Below the pieces are notes generated by a model. The model saw only the letters and a list, made by a program, of their open reading frames with translations. It was not told the DNA's origin and ran no database searches. Shown here in pieces: positions 23,601 to 37,201 of a DNA stretch of 64,000 nt. The translations under genes were made by a program, and so were the position numbers. Every line of letters starts with the position of its first letter. Positions within the stretch are counted from its first letter, which is position 1. The DNA comes from Diphasiastrum complanatum (lineage: Eukaryota > Streptophyta > Lycopodiopsida > Lycopodiales > Lycopodiaceae), in NCBI GenBank assembly GCA_029204225.1, contig CM055106.1:49672908-49736907 (forward strand). Direction: 5' to 3'.

Positions 23601-25035
23601 TAGAATTGTAAAAATCTGATGATCAGTGGTCTATTATAGTACCTAGTCACGATATGGGAAAAATAAAATCGTTTGCTCAAATGTGGGTTTTTTTGGGAGA
23701 TTTTGAGGTTTAATCTAGATCCCAATGTGGTACCTCATTATTTACAAGATCAGAGGCCCTCAAATCGCTTTCTTAATTAATCCTTTACTTCTTAATAATT
23801 TCTTGAATATAAGACATCATATTGGTTTAGATGATTCTTTCTAGCATGAAGTGACTGTTATATCATATAAATTACTACTTGTGTGAATAGACTTGGAAGT
23901 CTGATAAATTCTAAAGTCAAAGTGGTTCAATGTCTTAAACCTTGGGTATCTCTGTTGCATAAATGAATTTCAGAGAAATGATAGTTATGTCACTCAGGTT
24001 GAAAATATTTGACGGAAAAGTTCTGTTTGTAAGAAAGTGAATTCTTTTGTGGAATGCACATATTACCGACTTTTCTTGGATTTGGATATTTTCATATATC
24101 ATCTTTCCAGTTAAACTTTTACCGAAATTGATAATTTCTTTAAAAGGAGGGGTGAAGTGATGGGATAAAATTCTATTTGGGAATCTGTAGGTTGCATAGT
24201 TTTTTGGAAGAGAACCAACTGTGGTATAGAAATGAGATTTGGTCTGAAAGTAATTTCAGATAGATTCAGAGTAAGATACCTATTTGGAACTTTTCGAAAA
24301 AGAGAAATTCTCTAGGGATTGTATGGACAATCTGGATCTAGAACAGGTTTGAAAATTGAATCATTATCTATAAGTAGTGTAGTCAAAGGTCAAAGGTTAC
24401 TACTAATTCCATTTTGATTGGAATAGAAGTAAGTTTGATCAGAATTTAAGTTTGAGAGTTCTATATTGGGTCAACCTAATCTTAGTTTAAGTACTAGGAT
24501 CAGAGAGGGGTTGATTTAGTGAGAGAAATTATGTAATTAGAGGTAAGTGGGATTGGAAAACTGTTGAGAGAATGTTATTTGTCTCAAAGATTTCCCGGAT
24601 ATGTTATTTACTCATGAGAAATAGAAAATCTTTTGTAGCTGAGTTACAAGATCTCAGTGAAATTTGTGAGTAACATATGTGGCTTGAAGCTTATCTTTTC
24701 ACACTTCCCAAGTTTGTCTTTTCGTTGCTTTCCCCAAGTGGCTCTTCCCTTAGATTGCCTTTTGCCAAAATAGTATGTGCTTAGGGCAAGGAATATTTTT
24801 TTTTTTTGGTTCTTGAGACTGTCACAAAACTATTGTAACATGTCTAGCCACTTTAGGAGTAGGCTGAGACCCTTTTACAAAGGCAACTATCTGCTGATTT
24901 TTTGCTAATAACCGGGTTTTACATGCCGGTTTTTTACAATTTTGAAAAAAGAAAGCCCGTATTAGGCCGATTTTCTGTGCAGAAATATCCACTAACAAGC
25001 TGTGACAGAATACTTCCACACCACTAGAGTGCACT
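20641..25035. other. AT-rich 4.4 kb with no recognised gene
   Basis: No ORF over about 100 codons, no tandem array and no clear domain on either strand. The start follows an LTR primer site, so at least part is probably a very old LTR element with many breaks. I could not identify any part confidently. Confidence 0.4.
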
Positions 25036-25833
25036 TTGGAGATACGCGGAATATTAACTATCAACAAAATGATAGGGCAGGTACAAAAGTTGAAGGATCG
25101 GGACAAAGTGCCTAAGGATCAATTGGAAAAAACTGTCAATTCAAGAATCCAGAAAAATGATAGGCCAAATGATTGTGAAAAATCATCATCAATACTCTTA
25201 GAAGGTGAATTGGAAGTACAAAATAGTGATAAAGATAATTCTTCATCAACATCATCAATGAATGAATTGGAAGTGCAACATGATAAAGAACAACAATTAT
25301 CAACAATGGGAAAGCATGTTCAGCAAATAGACCCGACTTCGTCAGCAGTTTTTGATTTTCCATTGAATTCACAAGAAATGGCCGATCAACATTTATGTAG
25401 TGCTATGGAGTGTACGCAAGATCAACAACAGAAATGTAATTCTGAATTTGAACCAAGCAAGACAATTCCAAATGCGAGCACAATGTCAATGCAAGGACAC
25501 CGAAAATCAGCTGAGGACAATGAACACGATGCGGAGGACTATGAGGACAATACTTTTGTTTTCAATATTGATTTTCTATTGAGCAGTACAAGGGCCAGTT
25601 TAGGCAATGAAGTTGTCATTGAGGCAAATCACTCAAGGACCTCATCTTCCTTGAAATCATATGGATTGTCGCATCACACTCAACCAGAAAACTTGTCTGA
25701 AACATGTGAAATGGGATTAATAGACAAGGATAGAACTGATCTATATGAATGTTTCACATTCAGTATAGAGTGCACAATGGAATGTGATGAGATTGGTAAT
25801 ATACAAGCTAGAAACTACCCTAGCTATGAGATG
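25036..25833 (+). CDS. hypothetical Ser/Asn/Gln-rich ORF cut by an LTR element
   Basis: About 266 codons open from 25036 up to the edge of the LTR element at 25834; the rest of the frame is LTR sequence. Composition is rich in Ser, Asn, Gln, Glu and Asp, with a repeated ELEVQ motif (near residues 58 and 76). I see no known domain. It may be a host gene exon or part of an older element. Sequence on the far side of the insertion (32001 onward) is also without a recognised domain. Confidence 0.35.
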
Positions 25834-27050
25834 TGTTGTAAAGCTACCTTTACAAGCTTTACTTCCGGCGCCAGCTATGTCCCCGGCGCCAGCAGCGCCC
25901 CTGTTGCTCCCGGCGCCAACGGCGCCACTGTGACCAGAATCCAACCGGCGCCAAGTTCCTATGGCTGAAAATCTTTGATCGGTTCTAGCGGAGTCCAGAG
26001 AGCTCAGATCGATGTGCAATCACCTCACACGATCTAGGCATAATTAAAGGAAGCCTGGGGATCAATAAAATCTAGAGAGAGAAAATGACTTTCTAGAAAG
26101 AGAAAATCCTAGAGAGAGAAAAACGTGCTTTACCAGCTTGGGTAGAGTGCTTGGTATGAGGGGGGGTGCCGAATCACGCCAATTCTATAGGGGAGTGCGG
26201 GTTGCGACTCAGGGCGAGCTCCAACCAAGTCTCAGCCTCCCTTGCTGGAATGTTGTCATGGCTCTCGCCTTGGCATGCTAGCGCCCCGAAGACTAGGGTC
26301 GGTCACACACTTGAAATGTAACCTTCTCAGATTTATCAATAAAGTGGGATTTTCCTCAAATTGACTCTGATTACCTTCTGAGTTTCAGTGTTCGGTAAAA
26401 GCGCCAGTTGTAAGGCCGCTTCCAAATTTTTAAGTTGGCACATAGCTGAGAGTCGTATCCCGGGAAGCCAACGGTATGCCGTCGGGACCATTCGGTCCGC
26501 GGCGCCAGCGGTATGCTGTCGGGACCATTTGGTCCAGGAACTGGTTGTCTCCATATCTGTCGCGGCTCGTGGTTCTGAGTGTTCTTTGCATGAACGTGAA
26601 TGGGTTAAGCTCTTGGGGAACGAGCTCTAACCTGTCGGCTGAGTTGGATGGCTTGCTTGGGTGGAAGTTACCTGTTTATGGCTGTCCAGTCTGGCGTGGC
26701 GCCAGGTTGGCTTCCAGCGCTCGTGACGAAGCTTTCAGCTGGTTAAGTCTAATGTAAGTCAGACCGCTTGCTTGGAATGGATGTTACTCGTTTGTAACGA
26801 AGCTTCGAGTTGGTCAAGTTTGATGTATGTTGGGCGGCTTGCTTGGAGGGAAGTCACCCACATCGGGACCCCCGATCTGGCATGGCGCCAGGTTGGATCT
26901 CAATGTTGGTTTTCGGAACTTCAAGTTGGTTAAGTCTGATCGTTGTTGGTGAGTTGGCTGCTTGTATGTCAAGTGGGTTTGGATGGCAAGAGTTGAAGGC
27001 TGGGAAGCTAAGTCATGGTTCCCGGCTCCCTTTGGGATGCCTGCGCTACA
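25834..27050 (+). repeat. 5' LTR of the LARD-like element
   Basis: 1,217 bp, TGTTGTAAAG to GCGCTACA. The first 120 bp hold a cluster of GGCGCC palindromes. The last 400 bp hold diverged internal repeats sharing GGTTAAGTCTGAT and GGCTTGCTTGG-like strings. Confidence 0.9.
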
Positions 27051-27052
27051 TG

Positions 27053-27065
27053 TGGTATCAGAGCC
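27053..27065 (+). other. primer binding site of the LARD-like element
   Basis: TGGTATCAGAGCC, two bases inside the 5' LTR end; perfect complement to initiator tRNA-Met. Confidence 0.85.
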
Positions 27066-27129
27066 GACTGGCCGATCAGCTATGCGGATCTCACGGAAAT
27101 GGCCACGGTTTGGGGTTCATCAAGACAAC

Positions 27130-28990
27130 CGTTGTGCAAGGTGCTGCCCACAGTGTAAGCACGGGTGCGTCCACAGTCGGGGTGGTTGGCAGGACGGGGG
27201 CTTGATGAGTCAAAGTGCTGCCTTTGAGGTGTAAGCACAGTCAGTTTTCGCGGTTCGGACCTGGCGCCGTCTGCACGTAGGACAGATGAGGCAATGTGTT
27301 GCCATTAGGTTGGTGTAAGCACGGTCTGTGCCTTGTGGGGTGCGGGGTGACATATTCGCGATGGCCACCGTTCGTTTAGCTATAAGGGCTATCGACCAAA
27401 TTTGGTGGGGGCGTTACTGAGGCAATGTGCTGCTGTAGCGCAGGCATCCCAAAGGGAGCCGGGAACCACGACTTAGCTTCCCAGCCTTCAACTCTTGGCA
27501 TCCAAACCCACTTGACATACAAGCAGCCAACTCGCCAACAACGATCAGACTTAACCAACTTGAAGTTCCGAAAACCAACATTGAGATCCAACCTGGCGCC
27601 ATGCCAGATCGGGGGTCCCGACGTGGGTGACTTCCCCCCAAGCAAGCCGCCCGACATACATCAAACTTAACCAACTCGAAGCTTCGTTACAAACGAGTAA
27701 CATCCATTCCAAGCAAGCGGTCTGACTTATATCAGACTTAACCAACTGAAAGCTTCGTCACGAGCGCTGGAAGCCAACCTGGCGCCACGCCAGACTGGAC
27801 AGCCATAAACAGGTAACATCCACCCAAGCAAGCCATCCAACTCAGCCGACAGGTTAGAGCCCGTTCCCCAAGAGCTTAACCCATTCACGTTCATGCAAGG
27901 AACACTCAGAACCACAAGTCGCGACAAATATGGAGACAACCAGTTCCTGGACCAAATGGTCCCGACAGCATACCGCTGGCGCCACGGACCGAATGGTCCC
28001 GACGGCATACCGCTGGCGTCCCGGGACACGACCCTCAGCTATGTGCCAAGTTAAAAATTTTGAAAGCGGCCTTACAACTGGCGCTTTTACCGAACACTGA
28101 AACCCAGAAGGTAATTAGAGTCAGTTTGAGGAAAATCCCACTTTATTGATAAATCTGAGAAGGTTACATTTCAAGTGTGTGACCGACCCTAGTCTCCGGG
28201 GCGCTAGCATGCCAAGGCGAGAGCCATGACAACATTCCAGCAAGGGAGGCTGAGACTTGGTTGGAGCTCGCCCTGAGTCGCAACCCGCACTCCCCTATAG
28301 TATTGGTGTGATTCGGCACCCCCCTTCATACCAAGCACTCTACCCAAGCTGGTAAAGCACGTTTTTCTCTCTCTAAGATTTTCTCTTTCTAGAAAGTCAT
28401 TTTCTCTCTCTAGATTTTATTGATCCCCAGGCTTCCTTTAATCATGCCTAGATCGTGTGAGGTGATTGCACATCGATCTGAGCTCTCTGGACTTCGCTAG
28501 AACCAATCAAAGATTTTCAGCCATAGGAACTTGGCGCCGGCTGGATTCTGGTCACAGTGGCGCCGGGAGCAGCAGGGGCGCTGCTGGCGCCGGGGACATA
28601 GCTGGCGCCGATGGCGCCGGAAGTAAAGCTTGTAAAGGTAGCTTTACAACAGCTGCCTAACGGTGAAAGCACGGGTGCGTCCACGATTTGGGTGGTATGT
28701 TGCCGATCGTTTAGCTATAAGGGCTATCGACTAATTTTGGTGGGGGTGTTACTGAGGCAATGTGCTGCCTAACGGTGAAAGCACGGGTGCGTCCACGAGG
28801 GTGGTATATTCAAGGATAGCTGCCATTCGTTTAGCTATAAGGGCTATCGACCAAAAAGTGGTGGGGCGTGACTGAGGCAATGTGCTGCTTAATGGTGAAA
28901 GCACGGATAGTTGGAGGGGTGTCCTATGTGGGCTGATTCTATGATCGATTTGTATGGGCGCGGCCAGGCAAAGGTCCGTTGGCAGGACCA
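27130..28990 (+). repeat. array of about 110-bp tandem repeats, interrupted by a solo LTR
   Basis: Loosely repeated units sharing GAGGCAATGTGCTGC, GTGAAAGCACGGGTGCGTCC and TTTAGCTATAAGGGCTATCG lie at about 27130-27433 and 28652-28990. About six units are visible. Two late units, starting at 28753 and 28872, are spaced 119 bp apart. The solo LTR at 27434-28651 landed within one unit. Confidence 0.7.
27434..28651 (-). mobile_element. solo LTR, same family, inserted inverted
   Basis: 1,218 bp, matching the LTRs of the enclosing element end to end but on the minus strand. It has its own target duplication GCTGC (27429-27433 and 28652-28656). No internal sequence is attached. The perfect duplication shows it arrived by its own insertion into the interior, then lost its body by LTR-LTR recombination (established mechanism, inferred here). 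Confidence 0.9.
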
Positions 28991-30766
28991 TGTCAAAGGG
29001 GGACCTTGTCTTTGTTACTTGTTAGTAAACCTGCCTGAGTGTCTTACTTGTATGTATTCGTGGTGAGTCTTAGTACTCGTGCTTTGCCTGGTTTGCATGA
29101 TTGCTTGTGATACAAGGAGCTAATGGCTCGAGAAGGAACCTTTTCTTTTGAAGGCTGATACCATCAAACAAAGAGGACTACAGAATCTGTGGGGCGGATT
29201 TGCAGTTCAAGTACTCGCACGTGAACGGCAACGAAACAACTCAATGTTTGCAAAGGATGGATGGCTAGCTTGTTTCTTGGGTTAGTTCCATTTGCGACAA
29301 CGCCCACCAGACGCAAGCAGGAAGTCAAAAGTTGGAAAGGGCAATTTCAGAGGAGACCTTCTATGGAGCAGTTGGTCTTCATTTTGGGACGGCCACCTTC
29401 GGAACTGAAACTCACTGAGCATGGGTGATATCCAGTATCAGTTGGGTTTTTCCTCAAAGGGGAAAGACTAGGATCCTCTTCAGAGATTGGCAACAAGTTG
29501 GATCGAGCCATAATCCTAGCAGATGGGAAGCAAAGTGTTGGAAAGGCTTTTTGTCCGAAGAACTCTACTCTAAGTCCGATCAACTGATTTTATAAGTGGA
29601 GGGGAACTATCACACACACCTCTCTCTTGGGGCAAATTTTGAATGAAAGTTGATCAAAACAGGGCCAAATTCAAGGTGACCTAGCCATACTCACACAAGG
29701 AGACTGGCGAACTTTGGACCTAATAAGTTGACAAGTTTTTGTTGTGGAAAGGAAAGTTTGTTATAGGCTTTCTCTGGACCAGCAATGATGAGGAAACATA
29801 TGAGTACGTTGGCTTGTGTTACGTGTAAGGCAACTGATCAATGAAGGAACTGTGAAAGTTGAGTCTTGCATGAGAGACTTGGTATTTTGAACGGACGCTA
29901 AGGGACAGTTCGCATTGAGATCGGACTAGTGCAAACTCAAGGTGCATGTGTCTAATTCAAAGAGAGCTACTTGAATCCAAGCTCGATGTACACTTCTTGT
30001 TTTGACTGTGAGGCGACTAACCAGTGATGGAATTGTGAAAGTCAAGTTTTGCGCGACGGACATGGTGCTTCAAACAAACGCGAAGAGATAGTTCGGATGC
30101 GGATCAAACTGGTGCGACCCTTTGGCTTTCCACGAGGTCAATGGTTACATTTGGGCTGATTCAAAGAGCTACTTCAAGCTAAATGAGAGGTGCATCGCAG
30201 AGTACTCAATCTTTGCCTACCTTAAAGAGCCAAGATGGAAAAGTATCAAGATCAGGCTGGGACAAGGAGAGAAATCAAGGTGCAGAAGCAACAAGGCACG
30301 GAGTGGACCATAAAGTGGGCAATCAAATGATAAATCCTTTGGCTCAGGGAGCCTTGATACCTGTGCGGAACTGATCAAATCTGGAGCTCAGGGAGCTCAA
30401 CACAAAGTGCATCAAGGACAAATCAGGAGCTCAAAGGAGTTCCAAAGTCAAAAGTCAGAAGCGACAGGGGCGAACATTTCAAAGAAAGGCCTCTGTCACC
30501 AGTTAATAAGGTTCTTGGGTTTTACGAAAGCGATATCAAATCTACGCTTTTCCCAGACAAAGATATATTTTCAAGCTATGTAATTTTTCAGTACAAAGAG
30601 CTGAGCCACCGACTTGTGGTGTGCCAGCTTCAATGTTAATAAAAAGAGGCCAGTAAATTGAGTAATGTGCCAAGTAGCTTAAATGTATAGTTATTTTAAT
30701 TGGGAGACACCTTTACTTTAATCTGACATCTGATGAGGACATCAAATTTTATAAAGGTGGGGTGGA
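28991..30766. other. non-coding interior of the LARD-like element
   Basis: No gag or pol motifs on either strand. It contains a diverged direct repeat: 29826-30005 and 30010-30190 share blocks such as GTGAAAGT(T/C)(G/A)AGT and TTCG-AT-(G/C)GGATC-like strings at about 187 bp spacing. The 3' end carries the polypurine tract. Confidence 0.55.
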
Positions 30767-32000
30767 TGTTGTAAAGCTACCGTTACAAGCTTTACTTTCG
30801 GCGCCATCTATGTCCCCGGCGCCAGCAGCACCCCTGTTGCTCCCGGCGCCAACGGCGCCGGCGCCGCTCCCGGCGCCACTGTGACCAGAATCCAGCCGGT
30901 GCCAAGTTCCTATGGTTGAAAATCTTTGATCAGTTCTAGCGGAGTCCAGAGAGCTCAGATCGATGTGCAATCACCTCACACGATCTAGGCATATTAAAGG
31001 AAGCCTGAGGATCAATAAAATCTAGAGAGAGAAAATGACTTTCTAGAAAGAGAAAATCCTAGAGAGAGGAAAATGTGCTTTACCAGCTTGGATAGAGTGC
31101 TTGGTACGAGGGGGGGGGTGCCGAATCACACCAATACTATAGGGGAGTGCGGGTTGCGACTCAGGGCGAGCTCCAACCAAGTCTCAGCCTCCCTTGTTGG
31201 AATGTTGTCATGGCTCTCGCCTTGGCATGCTAGCGCCCCGGAGACTAGGGTCGCTCACACACTTGAAATGTAACCTTCTCAGATTTATCAATAAAGTGGG
31301 ATTTTCCTCAAACTGACTCTGATTACCTTCTGGGTTTCAGTGTTCGGTAAAAGCACCACTTGTAAGGCCGCTTCCAAATTTTTAAGTTGGCACATAGCTG
31401 AGGGTCGTATCCCGGGAAGCCAACGGTATGCCGTCGGGACCATTCGGTCCGCGGCGCCAGCGGTATGCTGTCGGGACCATTTGGTCCAGGAATTGGTTGT
31501 CTCCATATCTGTCGCGGCTCGTGGTTCTGAGTGTTCCTTGCATGAACGTGAATGGGTTAAGCTCTTGGGGAACGGGCTCTAACCTGTCAGCTGAGTTGGA
31601 TGGCTTGCTTGGGTGGAAGTTACCTGTTTATGGCTGTCCAGTTTGGCGTGGCGCTAGGTTGGCTTAGCGCTCGTGACGAAGCTTTCAGTTGGTTAAGTCT
31701 GATGTAAGTCAGACCGCTTGCTTGGAATGGATGTTACTCGTTTGTAACGAAGCTTCGAGTTGGTCAAGTTTGATGTATGTCGGGCGGCTTGCTTGGAGGG
31801 AAGTCACCCACATCGGGACCCCCAATCTGGCATGGCGCCAGGTTGGATCTCAATGTTGGTTTTCGGAACTTCAAGTTGGTTAAGTCTGATCGTTGTTGGC
31901 GAGTTGGCTGCTTGTATGTCAAGTTGGTTTGGATGGCAAGAGTTGAAGGCTGGGAGGCTAAGTCATGGTTCCCGGCTCCCTTTGGGATGTCTGCGCTACA
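30767..32000 (+). repeat. 3' LTR of the LARD-like element
   Basis: 1,234 bp, TGTTGTAAAG to GCGCTACA, followed by the AGATG duplication. It is longer than the 5' LTR mainly because of extra GGCGCC-containing units near its start (about 30845-30880). Confidence 0.9.
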
Positions 32001-32597
32001 AGATGGGACAAACAATCCAATATCCATTATGTCAAAGTTTCCAGTTTGTGGTTCAAAATATTGGAGATATCCATATTTTTTAACATGACAATGTAATCTA
32101 TGTAGAGACTTTGAGTGAAAGAGATACCATTACTATTTGCAAGCATCTCATCACTCGATATTCTTAGGAAAGAAAGTCCATTCAGAATATCATTTGTTAT
32201 TTCCATAGATGATCAATCAAAATGTATTGGTTCCTATATTGGGAATTGATTATGCCAATAATTCCATCATGCAGGATCTTCACAATTCGGATACAAGGCT
32301 TATGGTTATCATTGAAGCATTTGGATTGAACAACAAAATGACTACCCAACAACATGACAAAATCTTCAGACTAGCATAGCCAGATGCAATGCCAAAATAT
32401 GATCCTAAAGGAATTGGATAGATCATCCAATTTATTACGATGTCGACGAAGCGGACAAACAAGGATATTGCGACTTGATTGTCGAAAAGCAATATGGTGT
32501 TTCATCCATCTCTTCTTCGGCCATCTTTTCTCCTTCATGGGAACAAGGATTACAATCTGAAGCTAACAAAATGGATTCAATTCAACAGCTTTGGATC
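32001..32597. other. older sequence between two insertions, unassigned
   Basis: This 597-bp stretch lies between the LARD-like element and the Copia element and must have been next to both 25833 and 41918 before they inserted. It has no ORF over about 70 codons and no recognised domain. Confidence 0.4.
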
Positions 32598-32784
32598 TGT
32601 AGAACAGCACTCATATTTTCACACGCATAATTTAATCATAATAGAATTGCTCTATTAGTACATAGATCAAATTCAAGCATGATTAAAAATGTTGATATTG
32701 GTGTGATTTATTCAACCTCTAATCGCATTTTCTAAGGAAGAATTTATAGAACCTTTCTAACAGTTTCGCAGAACCTTTTCCACA
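32598..32784 (+). repeat. 5' LTR of the Copia element (short)
   Basis: 187 bp, sharing its first 10 and last about 175 bp with the 997-bp 3' LTR. Followed by a primer site. Confidence 0.85.
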
Positions 32785-32785
32785 G

Positions 32786-32797
32786 TGGTATCAGAGC
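32786..32797 (+). other. primer binding site of the Copia element
   Basis: TGGTATCAGAGC, complementary to initiator tRNA-Met, one base inside the 5' LTR. Confidence 0.85.
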
Positions 32798-35106
32798 AAA
32801 TATAGTGATATACAGTGAAATTAGATAGCCTTATATCCATCAATAGCCAAATCGAAAGACTGGAAGATGTCTTTGATCAGCAGCTTTCAGTCTAAGATCA
32901 GTACGATCTTGGATGCAGAAGGTTTGAACTATTTAGTCTAGAAGTTAAAAACTTCACTCGTACTCAAGGGCGAAGGTCTATGACAATGGGTAGAACCATC
33001 AGAAGACAAGCCAATTGCTCTTGGCAAGGAACTTCGTGAATGGATGGAGAAAAATCACAAAGCTATAACAATTATGCGTCTTCAGTGCATGATGACATAA
33101 TGCTAGATCTTTTATCGACTTCAAATGCAAAAGAATTGTGGGAAGAACTATAAACCAAAAATGAAACTCGATCTTGAAATCAAGTCATGTTCTTGGAGGA
33201 ACAATTGACTTACCTACAATGGGACGACAAAGACCTAGAAAACATTCGTACGAAAGATAAAGAATTTGTTTGTTTCTTTGCATAATTCTGGCACCGAAAA
33301 TGCAATCTCAAAAGAAAAGCAGCTTAGCTATTTTCTTCGTGCCCTACCCAGGTCATTTCACACAACTCGAACTTTACTGACGAAAGATTCGACAATGACA
33401 CTTCAAAAAGCGATAGATGGAGTCAAAGAGGAAGTAGAAGCACGTGAACACTATGATGACAATGGTGATTCCAAAAAGCTTTTTTCACTTAGAAGAATAA
33501 ATCTTTTAAGAAGTCTAAGTCTAAGAGGGAGTCGTTTAAGAAGAATGGAAATCGTTCAGACGAATCAAAAACAAATGATCGACAATCTGGAAAGCAGTAG
33601 AAAAATTTTGGTGAAAAGAAGATCTGCAACAGATGCAGAAAATCAGGTCATACAGAAGACAAATGGTGGTTAAATCCAAAGATTGAATGCATTCATTGTC
33701 ATAAACGGGGTCATGCAGCAGTAGACTGTTATCAGAATCCCATAAAAAAAAGGAGCAGAATCAAAGCGAACCTTCAGATTCTAATTTCATCGAAGACAAA
33801 CCAGAATGTTCCAGAGGAGCAGAAGAGAGAACAACAAGAAATCAGCAGCATATGTTTCTGAAGATTTATGTTGTTCATCAAATTTGCAAATTCGAGAAGT
33901 AATTCTTAATTCGAGAGCCATCTCACATTTTGTTTCCTCAAAACAAATATTGTCTGAGTATAAGAAGACGAATTATTCATGATTTATTATACTTGGAGAC
34001 GGTTCTAAACATATAGTTGATGGAACTGGTGTACTATGGCTAGACACGAATCAGGGTGAAAAGAAACTGGAGGAAGTTCTCTATGTTCCTACTCTTGATA
34101 AGGATCTTCTATCCGTAGCTAAGTTAGTTGACACAGGAATGTCAGTAACCTTCACAAGAAACTCTTGTAGATTGTTTAATGAAAATTCTGATAACCTGGT
34201 TGCCAAAGGCAATAGAAATGGTAATTTGTATCACTTGAGCATCTGAACTAGAGTTGAACAAGCTAATCAAACTCAGGAATCAATAGATATCCTGTGGCAC
34301 AAGAGGCTATGTCACATGAACATGGAAGCCCTGTACCAAGCCAACAAAAGTCAAAGAATTGGAGGACTCGAAATCAAAATTCGAGATATTCGAACTACCT
34401 ACGAATCCTGTCTTAAAGGCAAAATGTCTCGAACACCTTTCAATAAAGATGTTTATAAAGCAACCAAGGTACTGGAAATTGTGAATTCAGATATTTGTGG
34501 ACCATTTGGAGTGTTGTCATTGGGTGATGCAAAATACTTCATTACATTTATCGATGACTTTAGCAAGTTCGCTGTAGTATATTTTATTCGTACAAAATCA
34601 GAAGCTTTCGAGAAATTTGTTGAGTATACGAATTGGGCTGAGAAGTAGACAGGCAGCAAGTTGAAGCAAATTAGCACAGATCGTGGAGGTGAGTACATTT
34701 CCAGTGAGTTCAAAGCTTACTGTACTTATCAAAGTATTATGCATACAAAAACAACATCATACACACCTCAGCACAATGGAATAGCTGAACGAAGAAATTG
34801 TACACTCATGGAAGCTGCAAGGTGTATGATGGCTCATGCAAAAGCACCAAAAGAGTTATGGGCGGAAGCAGTAGCTACGTCAAACTATCTTCAGAATCGA
34901 ATTCTGAAATCAAGAATGCCGGATAAAACTCCTCATAAAGTATGGTGAAAGTCGAAGCCAAATTTGGCTCATGTTCGAACATTTGGATGTGCAGTTTATA
35001 TGCACATACCAGACAAATTGAGGAAGAAACTTGATGAAAAGACAGAACAAGGTTTTTTGGTAGGATTCGAGTTGCATTCTTCTCTCTCTCTCTCTCTAAT
35101 CTGTGC

Positions 35107-36914
<1,808 letters not shown>

Positions 36915-37112
36915 GTGATGAACGACGACCAACTACATGGGTTACTACAAATAACAGACAAAGCTTGGGACATACCAGTTGACTCCAAGAAGTCCAAGCG
37001 ATCCCGACCACACACATCATCGTCACAAGGGCCACCACCGAAAAGGCCAAATACAAGTATACTCAAGCTGGTGCCGAAACAGTTGACACCACAACCTCCC
37101 AAAAAGAACTAG
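36915..37112 (+). CDS. ORF of unknown family (TDKAWDIP motif)
   Basis: 66 codons. It shares a block with the minus-strand ORF at 49015-49233: both have L(Q)-(T/A)DKAWDIP, then a Lys/Ser-rich spacer, then (K)R(P/V)NTSIL-LV-K. This shows a conserved, mobile protein-coding segment of unknown function. The frame is lost just before the next ORF, so the coding unit here may be interrupted. Confidence 0.45.
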   Translation: MMNDDQLHGLLQITDKAWDIPVDSKKSKRSRPHTSSSQGPPPKRPNTSILKLVPKQLTPQPPKKN

Positions 37113-37201
37113 TAGCAGAAGGCTCTTCGGCAGCAAAAGAGGCAGATACCTCCAAGTCAAAGCTACCTTACACAAGACAACAGAGGACCCGAAAGAAGCT
37201 C

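Larger units (their letters stand above)
25834..32000 (+). mobile_element. 6.2 kb non-coding LTR retrotransposon (LARD-like)
   Basis: LTRs of 1,217 bp (25834-27050) and 1,234 bp (30767-32000), about 3% different by eye, with target duplication AGATG (25829-25833 and 32001-32005). A tRNA-Met primer site (27053) and a purine-rich tract before the 3' LTR (AAAGGTGGGGTGGA) are present. The 3.7 kb interior has no gag or pol. It consists of tandem repeats and unassigned sequence and holds an inverted solo LTR of the same family. It was presumably moved in trans by a coding relative not seen here. Ends are intact; there is nothing coding to judge as broken. Confidence 0.9.

Noticed and set aside
26388-26757. 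Overlapping frames of 80-130 codons in the LARD-like LTRs (also 27376-28029 and 31340-32088)
   Set aside because: They lie in LTR sequence, recur identically in each LTR copy on both strands, and have no domain.
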